Of a DNA stretch of 64,000 bases, positions 57,892 to 64,000 are shown piece after piece (positions within the stretch are counted from its first letter, which is position 1; the number at the start of each line of letters is the position of its first letter). The DNA lies in NCBI GenBank assembly GCA_016717205.1, contig JADKGC010000004.1, positions 62,001 through 126,000 on the forward strand, read 5' to 3'. The position numbers and the translations under genes were made by a program. The stretch is from Candidatus Flexifilum breve (GTDB lineage: Bacteria > Chloroflexota > Anaerolineae > Aggregatilineales > Phototrophicaceae). The notes beneath the pieces are model-generated. The model did no database searches and had not been told where the DNA came from. It saw only the letters and a list, made by a program, of their open reading frames with translations.

Positions 57892-59550
57892 CTATATTTG
57901 CGGCAGGATGATCTCGAACGTGCTGCCCTGTCCCTGCATGCTTTCCAGAATGATGCGTCCATGATGCGCTTCGACGATGGTTTTGGCGATCGGCAGCCCC
58001 AGACCTGTGCGGCGATCCGTGCGCGCCTCATCCGCCCGGTAGAGCGGTTTGAACACTTTATCGATGGCCAGACTGCTGATGCCCATGCCGCTGTCCTGCA
58101 CGCGGATGCCGATTTCTTCCGGATAGCGGATCGCGCTCACGCAGATGCGCCCACCCGGCGGTGTGTACTGAATCGCGTTCTTGAGCAGCTCGCTGAGTTC
58201 GCGGCGGATCTGCTGGCTGTCCACGCGGATGATGGTTGTCTGGTCGAGCTGCACCTCGAGCTGGAGCGTCTTGTCAGCGGCGGCGCTCGCGTGTTCGTCG
58301 ATCACATCCTGAATCAGCGGGCGCAGGTCGACCAGGCTGTAGTTCAGCACCAGTTCGCGTTCCAGCGCGACAAATTCGAGGATGTCGTCCAGCATCTGGC
58401 TGATGAGGCGCACCTGCTGCTGAATGCGGCTGGATTGAGCCGCCCGTTTCTCGCCATCGTCGAGCCGCTGGAGCAGGAAACTGCTGGTGTTGATGACGGC
58501 GAGCGGCGTTTTGAAGTCATGCCCGACTTTGGCAATGAATTCGCGCAGCATGCCCGTACGCGCCTGTTCCAGACGCACGGCAAACGCTTGATCGCGCACG
58601 CGGCGGATCTGCATCAGATGCCCGACGGTGATGCCGTACATGCGCAGTAGTTCCGGCTCGTAATTCTTCATGGGTTGTTTGCGCAGCAGGTTGTCGACGG
58701 TCAGAATGCCGATGAGTTCTGCCCCGTGCTGCATGGGTGCGGCCAGATGCCAGCCGTACTCCACAACTTCTGAGCGGTCATTGAAGAGCGGGACTTCCTC
58801 ATAGCGCGCGACCACTTCGGTGCGACCCGCCAGAAAGTCAGTGACGAAAGTGTCAGTAAACGGCCAGCGCTGATTATGCTCCGGGCGAATTGTGCCAGTT
58901 TCGTCAATCCCGTAGGAGCCGACCATCTCCCCGTTTTCGACATTACAGAACCACATGCCCATGCGGTCAAACCCCAGCCGTTCGACGCCCAGCTTGATGG
59001 TTTGATAGCACAGCGCGTCCTGCGCGTCGATGCGGCTGAGTTCCATGGTCAGTTCGTTGAGTGCCTTAAGCCGCTGCTGAAACTGAAACCCCGCGTCTTC
59101 GCGCCGCTGGAGTTCCCGCCACAGGCGGCTGACCATCGAGCGATCCTCAATGCGGTAGTACAGTACGCGGTCTTCGTTCTTGTAGAGCAGACGGCGGTGC
59201 ACTTCGACTGGAATCAAGTGACCGCTGCGCTGCCGGTAGCTGCACATATAGACGTGTTCGACGACAGAGTTTTCGACATAGGTGCGCGGCGTATCGTCCG
59301 TGCCGATTGGCACTTCCAGATCTTCCAGGGGCAGTCCCACCAGTTGATCGCGGGTGTACCCGGTCATGCTGAGCGCATACAGGTTGCTGTCGATGATCCG
59401 GTGGGTGTCAGGATTAACATACAGGACGGCATGTCCGCCGAAGCGGGAAATATCGTGTCCCTGGGCAGCATAGTCGATGAGTTGTTCCAGCCGCTTGTAT
59501 TCGGCCGCCAACGAACTGGAAGGGGACAGGGGCTCGGATGCCTGAGTCAT
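57892..59550 (-). CDS. Soluble sensor histidine kinase (PAS-GAF-HisKA-HATPase)
   Basis: 552 residues. PAS domain about 30-150 (FGGHAVLYVNPDTHRIIDSNLYALSMTGYTRDQLVGL), GAF about 165-330 (LGVERLGFDRMGMWFCNVENGEMVGSYGIDETG, HLAAPMQHGAELIGILTVDNLL), HisKA with His in KVGHDFKTPLAVI and HATPase_c (ELLKNAIQYTP, DSGMGISSLAIDKVF, GLGLPIAKTIV). The GAF is related to the second GAF of the kinase at 35385: both have FGFDRMGM or LGFDRMGM and 'W.HL..P..D.LLGW/LIGIL..DN'. First of three kinase genes; 120 bases separate it from the next. Confidence 0.9.
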   Translation of the reverse strand: MTQASEPLSPSSSLAAEYKRLEQLIDYAAQGHDISRFGGHAVLYVNPDTHRIIDSNLYALSMTGYTRDQLVGLPLEDLEVPIGTDDTPRTYVENSVVEHVYMCSYRQRSGHLIPVEVHRRLLYKNEDRVLYYRIEDRSMVSRLWRELQRREDAGFQFQQRLKALNELTMELSRIDAQDALCYQTIKLGVERLGFDRMGMWFCNVENGEMVGSYGIDETGTIRPEHNQRWPFTDTFVTDFLAGRTEVVARYEEVPLFNDRSEVVEYGWHLAAPMQHGAELIGILTVDNLLRKQPMKNYEPELLRMYGITVGHLMQIRRVRDQAFAVRLEQARTGMLREFIAKVGHDFKTPLAVINTSSFLLQRLDDGEKRAAQSSRIQQQVRLISQMLDDILEFVALERELVLNYSLVDLRPLIQDVIDEHASAAADKTLQLEVQLDQTTIIRVDSQQIRRELSELLKNAIQYTPPGGRICVSAIRYPEEIGIRVQDSGMGISSLAIDKVFKPLYRADEARTDRRTGLGLPIAKTIVEAHHGRIILESMQGQGSTFEIILPQI

Positions 59551-59628
59551 GGTGCGGCGTTTGGCCTATCAGCAAGTTCATTCTAACGCTGCAATAGTAT
59601 CACGGAAATTCTTCGCCTGCTGGCATTT

Positions 59629-60708
59629 TCACGAATTATATGGATTACAGCAAAAGTTATTTTCGCGGGGATAACACCAGTGGGGCAAGGCGACTGTCAG
59701 CGGGCGGGTGAAGGTGACGGGCTGGCGCGTGCGGGCGACGACGTCGCCGAGCCCCTGCCGTACGTGCTCGCTCAGTTCGATGATGCGCGCGTCTTTTTGG
59801 TCGGCGCCGCAGTGCCCACACTGAAAGTGCCGCCCATCCACGCTGATCGACAGGCGCTGCCCGGCAGGCGTGGCCAGAAAGTCGTGGACGACGGCGCGCA
59901 CAGCGGAGTCCAAGCCGAGTTTGAAGCGCTGGTCGGCGGAGAGGCGGATTTCCAGACCACACGCGGAGAGCGGATTGCCGACGCTGTAGACGTAGACCGC
60001 TTTCCTGCAGCGGTAGCAGTGGGTGTAGAAGATGACGATCTCGCAGTCCGGCACGGTGTGAGCGTGTGCATGGTCGCACCAGCGCACCTGCCCGGTGAGC
60101 AGGTCGCCGACGAACGCGCCGAGCGCGTAAATCTCAGTCGCGCGCAGATCAGCCCCAAGCTGGCGGCGGAACTGTATTCCCGTGCTCTCGTCGGCGTCCA
60201 CGCTCAACGCGAAGGCCGGGAGCGCTCCGTTCGGCTGGTAGTCGGGCGGCAGCGTGCGGAAAAACCAGCAGTCCCGCACGCCGTCGCGCTGATAGCGGGC
60301 GTGGCGCCGTTCCGTCTCGGCGAGCGTTTGCGCGCTCCACTGCACCTCGAAGGCGCGGCGGTCGCCCTCTTTCTCCGCGTAGACATCGGCGCGCCAGTCG
60401 CCATAAGGATATTCCAGCGTGACCGCGTAGCCGCGCGCCTGACACGCCCACGCGATCTCGGCTTTCACCCGTAAATGTTCGATGGTTTCGCGCTTGGCCG
60501 TTTCGCACACGGTCGCGTTGGGCAGGTGCGCGAAATGCCGCAGGCCGCGCGGACTCGTGCGGAGATACGCGCCGCCCTCGCAGCAGGGCAGCGTGAGCTG
60601 TTCCGCACCCGACTGGACAGCGGCTTGCAGCGCTGCCCAGTCAGCATCGGCGAGAAACGGCGCCAGCACAAGCGCCTGTGTGGTGGCGCGGCGCGCGGTC
60701 AGCGGCAT
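59629..60708 (-). CDS. CoiA-like competence/nuclease protein
   Basis: 359 residues. The N-terminal segment carries a Cys-containing loop (LPCCEGGAYLRTSPRGLRHFAHLPNA) as in CoiA. The middle (about 70-150) is the CoiA nuclease-like domain: EHLRVKAEIAWACQARGYAVTLEYPYGDWRADVYAEKEGDRRAFEVQWSAQT, with Asp in WRADV and Glu-x-Gln in FEVQ forming a PD-(D/E)XK-type site, and TLAETERRHARYQRDGVRDCWFF after it. The C-terminal part has a possible zinc ribbon (CYRC, CGHCG). CoiA helps DNA uptake or recombination in transformable bacteria. I chose the ATG at 60708; the frame upstream overlaps the epimerase and is not family-like. Confidence 0.8.
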   Translation of the reverse strand: MPLTARRATTQALVLAPFLADADWAALQAAVQSGAEQLTLPCCEGGAYLRTSPRGLRHFAHLPNATVCETAKRETIEHLRVKAEIAWACQARGYAVTLEYPYGDWRADVYAEKEGDRRAFEVQWSAQTLAETERRHARYQRDGVRDCWFFRTLPPDYQPNGALPAFALSVDADESTGIQFRRQLGADLRATEIYALGAFVGDLLTGQVRWCDHAHAHTVPDCEIVIFYTHCYRCRKAVYVYSVGNPLSACGLEIRLSADQRFKLGLDSAVRAVVHDFLATPAGQRLSISVDGRHFQCGHCGADQKDARIIELSEHVRQGLGDVVARTRQPVTFTRPLTVALPHWCYPRENNFCCNPYNS

Positions 60709-60712
60709 GACG

Positions 60713-61555
60713 TTAGCGCCACCAGCGTCCCGGCGCATAGCCGAGCATCTGCCGCGCTTTGTCCACACCGAGCAGCGTATCGTGGTCGCCCGTGCCCGGT
60801 TTGAGTGGTACGCCGGGGAAGACTTCCGCCATGAGATCGGCATTGGTGCGCAGCATACACGTATCCGCCGAGGCGATGATGAACGCGTGACTCCCCGATA
60901 GATCGCTTTCGAGACCGAGGCGGCTGCTCTGCGCCACGTCGCGGGCATCAACATAGCTCCACAGATTCCATTTGCGCACACGCGCGTCATGCTGCCACGT
61001 CTGGAAGCGGTCGTAGTCGTGCGGTTCCATGATGTTGGAGAAGCGCAGGCCAATGATCGGAATGCTGCTCCAGCGGTTGAAGTGCCGCGCCATCTCTTCC
61101 CCGACAACTTTGGAGAGCGAGTAGGACGACTGCGGGTAGAGCGGGTGCTCTTCGTCGATTGGCGCATAGTGCGGCACAGGATCATCAAACGGGAGGCCGA
61201 GCGTGGTCTCACTGGACGCCCACACAATGCGCTGATGCTGATGCAGCGCCGCCGCCGAAAAGACGTTGTAGGTGCTCAAGGTGTTGATGGAGAAGGTCTG
61301 CTGGTCGCTGATGAGGTCGGGCGCGGGGATCGCCGCCAGATGCACAACGGCATCCGCGCCGCGCAGCGCCTCGACGGCCTGCCCATAATCGGTCAGGTCA
61401 ACGCGCAGGAACGGCACGATCCGCGTTGCGGGCGGATTGATATCCACGTTCACGACGTCGTAGCCGTGATCCAGTAAATCCGCGACGACGGCGCGCCCGG
61501 CTTTGCCACTGCCACCCGTCACCACGATTTTGCGAATAGTCGAAGAAGCGCTCAT
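60713..61555 (-). CDS. NAD-dependent epimerase/dehydratase (SDR family)
   Basis: 280 residues, extended-SDR type. The Rossmann start KIVVTGGSGKAGRAVVADLLDHGYDV has the GGSGKAG dinucleotide motif, followed by VVHLAAIPAP, WASSETTLGLP and YSLSKVVGEEMARHF (Tyr and Lys of the catalytic YxxxK). LRFSNIMEPHDYDRFQ and YVDARDVAQ follow. Substrate is probably a nucleotide sugar or sugar acid. It ends four bases before the CoiA-like gene and is likely co-transcribed with it, though the functions appear unrelated. It is intact, unlike the other epimerase downstream. Confidence 0.88.
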   Translation of the reverse strand: MSASSTIRKIVVTGGSGKAGRAVVADLLDHGYDVVNVDINPPATRIVPFLRVDLTDYGQAVEALRGADAVVHLAAIPAPDLISDQQTFSINTLSTYNVFSAAALHQHQRIVWASSETTLGLPFDDPVPHYAPIDEEHPLYPQSSYSLSKVVGEEMARHFNRWSSIPIIGLRFSNIMEPHDYDRFQTWQHDARVRKWNLWSYVDARDVAQSSRLGLESDLSGSHAFIIASADTCMLRTNADLMAEVFPGVPLKPGTGDHDTLLGVDKARQMLGYAPGRWWR

Positions 61556-61837
61556 AATTCTGCCCTGTGTGAACGTTCGAAGAAGGTCGATAGCTCGGTA
61601 AAAAGCCTGTGTTTGGCCTACTATGGTATGCCGCTTTGGTTGAAATTACGATTCCCACACTGCCCTCCACGCCACCCTTGCTCTCCAGCCTCCTTCAAAT
61701 CGCCCGAGCCGGTCACCGGACTGCTGGCCGTTCGCAGGTCGGCGCCGTGCGCTGACAAAATGCCCGCTATCCGTATTCCGCGCGGCTAAGGTATCATGGG
61801 TAGTAATGAGAGCTGACATTTATCACGGAGGGAAAGC

Positions 61838-62796
61838 ATGCGCGTCGTCGTCATTGGAGCCACCGGGCATGTAGGCACTTATTTGATTCCCCGGCTGGTC
61901 GAGGCTGGCCATGAAGTGATCGCCTTGAGCCGCGGGCAGCGCGGGCCGTATCAACCGCACGCCGCGTGGCAGCGCGTCCAGCAGATCAGCATTGATCGCG
62001 AGGCGGAAGAAGCGGCGGGCACATTCGGGGCGCGCATCCGCGATTTGCAGGCGGATGTGGTGATCGACATGATCTGCTTCACATTGGCGAGCGCGCAGCA
62101 TCTGGTCGAAGCGCTGCGTGGGCAGGTGCAGCAGTTCCTGCACTGCGGCACGATCTGGGCGCATGGTCACAGCACGGTCGTTCCCGCCGTCGAGGAACAG
62201 CCGCGCCAACCCTTCGGCGAGTATGGCATCCAGAAAGCGGCCATCGAAGCGTATCTGCTCAACGAAGCGCGGCGCAATGGGTTTCCGGCGGCGGTGCTCA
62301 TGCCGGGGCACATCGTCGGGCCGGGGTGGGCGCCGCTGAATCCGGCGGGGCACTTCAACCCGGAAGTCTTCGCCGTGCTGGGCGCGGCGAAGCGTTATGC
62401 CTGCCCAACCTCGGTTTGGAGACGGTGCATCACGTGCACGCCGATGATGTCGCGCAGTCGTTCATGCAGGCCATGGCGAACTGGAGTACCGCGTGCGGCG
62501 AGAATTTCCACGTCGTCTCCCCGGCGGCGATCAGCCTGCGTGGTTATGCCGAAGCGGTGGCGTCCTGGTTCGGTCAGCCCGCGCAGCTGACGTATCTCGG
62601 GTGGGAACAGTGGCGCACGACCGTCCCCGAAGAGGAAGCCCTCGCTACCTGGGATCATATCGCGCACAGCCCGAATGCGAGCATCGCGAAAGCGCAGCGT
62701 TTGATCGGCTACCGTCCGCGGTATACATCGCTGCAAGCCATCTATGAATCGGTCTTTGACCTGATCGACCGTGGCGTGATCCGCGTCGCGCGTTGA
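61838..62796 (+). pseudogene. NAD-dependent epimerase/dehydratase, frameshifted
   Basis: The first frame begins MRVVVIGATGHVGTYLIPRLVEAGHEVI (GATGHVG motif) with GGAGGGAAAGC upstream of the ATG, and continues through QADVVIDMICFT, FLHCGTIWAHGHS and the catalytic-region FGEYGIQKAAIEAYLL (YxxxK). Around 62398-62402 the frame changes: the natural continuation LPNLGLETVHHVHADDVAQSFMQAM..., ending YESVFDLIDRGVIRVAR at 62796, is in another frame. Adding one C to GCCTGCCC would restore RYALPNLGLET, so a deletion in a C run is the simplest cause. Intact length would be about 319 residues. A sequencing error is as likely as a real pseudogene. Confidence 0.85.
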
Positions 62797-62901
62797 GGTG
62801 AGGCTGGCTAGCAAATCAACTTTGAGCAATCCGGACTGGCATCCGTGGACGTGCGTGGCGCGTATGCCAGTTGAACAATAACCCCGATGGAGTGAGCAGA
62901 G

Positions 62902-64000
62902 ATGGCACACAGTCCGCGTCGGCGCTTGAAGAGGTCGTGGGCGTTCGTGTCTGTGGGAATGTCAGCGGTCTGGTTTTGGTCACAGGCAGGGCCACTGCAC
63001 GGGACAGCGACGGCGCTCGCGCTGACCGCCGCTTTGATGATTGGTTTATCCGGCTATTTGCTCGCGCGCGCGGCTGGCCTGCTCACGCAGCGCCTGCTGG
63101 TCGTGCAGCTCGCCACGGTGATCACCGCCGGGGTGGTGGTCGCCTTGCTGCTCGGGAGCATCTTTCGCTTCACCGGGTGGCCGATCACGGGCTACCTCGT
63201 GGCGCTGCACACGCTCCTGCTGCTGCTGGCACTCCTGCCCGCGCGCCGACCGATCCCCCGGGTGCAGCTGCCGCCGCCCGGTCTCAGTTTGACGCTGATC
63301 GTGTGTACGCTGGCGCTGGTGGGGTTGGCGGCGACGACCGTGCGCTTCGCTTATGCTGGAGAATTGACGGATCGCGGCTATTTTGCCTCGGTCAGTCACT
63401 GGCTGTTGACGAGCAGCGGCAGTGAAGGTCAGCTCGCGCGGATCATCGGCATGGGTGCCGAAACCCGGCTGCGCGTCGAAGGGCTGACGGTATTCGCTGC
63501 TGCCCTGGAATACGGATCGGGCGTCACGCCGTTTGACTACCAATGGCATCTCCAGTCACCGCTGCTGATTGCCATGCTGCCCGTGGTCATGTTCGCGCTG
63601 GTGTATCGCATCACGCGGCGGCAGCAGACGGCGGCGTTGGCTGTCGTGCTGCTCACGCTGCTGACTGCGCAGACCTTCGACTATACGGCGTATGAGCAGA
63701 TGGCCGGGTTCACCGGGCGGCATCCCTTGCTCGATTTGCGCACGCTGCGTGAAGTTGGGCTGGCGATTCTGCTGCCGATGAGTTTGTTTGCCTTCATCAC
63801 GGCGCTGCGCCGTCGCGCTGTGAACTGGGTGCTGCTGACAACTGCGTGCCTGTTCACCTTGATCACCATCCACTTCACGGCGGCATTGGCGTTCATGTTG
63901 GTGGCGCTGGCGGTTGGAGGCGCACAAGTGCACCGGCAGCAGCTTCGGCTGAATTGGCGCCGAGGGCTGATCGGAGTCGGGATCGGCGTGCTCGGATTGG
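62902..64000 (+). CDS. Large polytopic membrane protein (partial, runs off the window)
   Basis: ATG at 62902 opens a frame without a stop to the end of the window, 366 codons. It starts MAHSPRRRLKRSWAFVSVGMSAVW and contains at least nine hydrophobic helices, such as TATALALTAALMIGLSGYLLA, LVVQLATVITAGVVVALLLG and LSLTLIVCTLALVGLAATTV. A polar loop (about 155-205: YAGELTDRGYFASVSHWLLTSSGSEGQ...) lies after the fifth. The layout, with Arg-rich short loops and a large external loop, is reminiscent of multi-span glycosyltransferase-type or lipid-processing membrane proteins, but no motif confirms that. GGAGTGAGCAGAG precedes the ATG. Confidence 0.75.
   Translation, partial: MAHSPRRRLKRSWAFVSVGMSAVWFWSQAGPLHGTATALALTAALMIGLSGYLLARAAGLLTQRLLVVQLATVITAGVVVALLLGSIFRFTGWPITGYLVALHTLLLLLALLPARRPIPRVQLPPPGLSLTLIVCTLALVGLAATTVRFAYAGELTDRGYFASVSHWLLTSSGSEGQLARIIGMGAETRLRVEGLTVFAAALEYGSGVTPFDYQWHLQSPLLIAMLPVVMFALVYRITRRQQTAALAVVLLTLLTAQTFDYTAYEQMAGFTGRHPLLDLRTLREVGLAILLPMSLFAFITALRRRAVNWVLLTTACLFTLITIHFTAALAFMLVALAVGGAQVHRQQLRLNWRRGLIGVGIGVLGL

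Noticed and set aside
62871..63425. 184-codon plus-strand frame beginning at 62871
   Set aside because: Its Arg/Ala-rich translation is a shadow of the membrane protein read in another frame from 62902, which has continuous hydrophobic helices to the window end.

Overview
The window is a 64 kb stretch of high-GC (by eye near 60%) bacterial DNA, probably from a Chloroflexota (Anaerolineae-like) genome. That placement is inference. It rests on the many secreted proteins with Pro/Thr-rich stalks, DUF4342, PA14/SH3 and WD40 proteins, numerous multi-sensor histidine kinases, large multiheme cytochromes c, and the dense palindromic 'GTAGGGACG...' and 'CCTCACCCC...' intergenic repeats. No rRNA, tRNA or CRISPR array was found. 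The only clear structural RNA gene is a signal recognition particle RNA near 24.4 kb.

Layout. 0-8 kb: a membrane protein, a two-domain thioredoxin-fold protein, a LexA-type HTH protein, and a leftward run (7.7 to 3.5 kb) of a broken PA14-SH3 protein, a LysE-type exporter, an unknown protein, a Uma2-type nuclease and a secreted repeat protein. 7.9-14.1 kb: DUF4342 protein; a signalling operon of roadblock/LC7, V4R and response regulator with degenerate GGDEF; a DMT transporter; a double-SWIM protein behind a short leader with terminator; an ArsR-DUF2087 regulator with its flavin-type partner. 14.2-22.7 kb: a frameshifted S9 peptidase, a bacterial Leg1-family protein, a pectinacetylesterase-like protein, a double-GNAT protein, two tandem paralogous membrane proteins, and rsmA. 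22.8-27 kb: a DUF348-G5-3D cell-wall protein with the SRP RNA directly upstream, then an acyl-AMP ligase with its own acyl carrier protein. 27-35 kb: OmpR-type regulator, WD40 protein, TMEM175-type channel, alanine dehydrogenase, hydrolase and WYL regulator. 35.4-42.7 kb: three large sensor kinases. 42.9-51.8 kb: five cytochrome genes with 38 predicted haem sites, interrupted by one ClbS/DinB-type gene. 52.3-64 kb: aldo/keto reductase, a secreted tandem-repeat protein, three more kinases, a CoiA-like protein with an epimerase, a frameshifted second epimerase, and a polytopic membrane protein cut by the window end.

The most interesting part is the cytochrome region. A divergent pair (44591 leftward, 44788 rightward) is followed by a 9-haem protein and a cytochrome b-c fusion. 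A separate leftward decahaem protein is a tandem duplication of a pentahaem module, each copy ending in an EF-hand-like calcium loop. The divergent promoter and the decahaem promoter carry related inverted repeats (TCATCCC..GGGATGA, arms 31-32 bp apart), which suggests one regulator controls both. My inference is an electron conduit from the quinone pool to the cell exterior.

Four genes are broken by single events: one in-frame TGA and three frameshifts. Since each is otherwise intact, assembly or sequencing errors are as likely as real decay. The intergenic repeats also form composite structures: MITE-like elements with 19-bp terminal inverted repeats, one nested insertion of a repeat inside another, and several palindromes positioned as transcription terminators.
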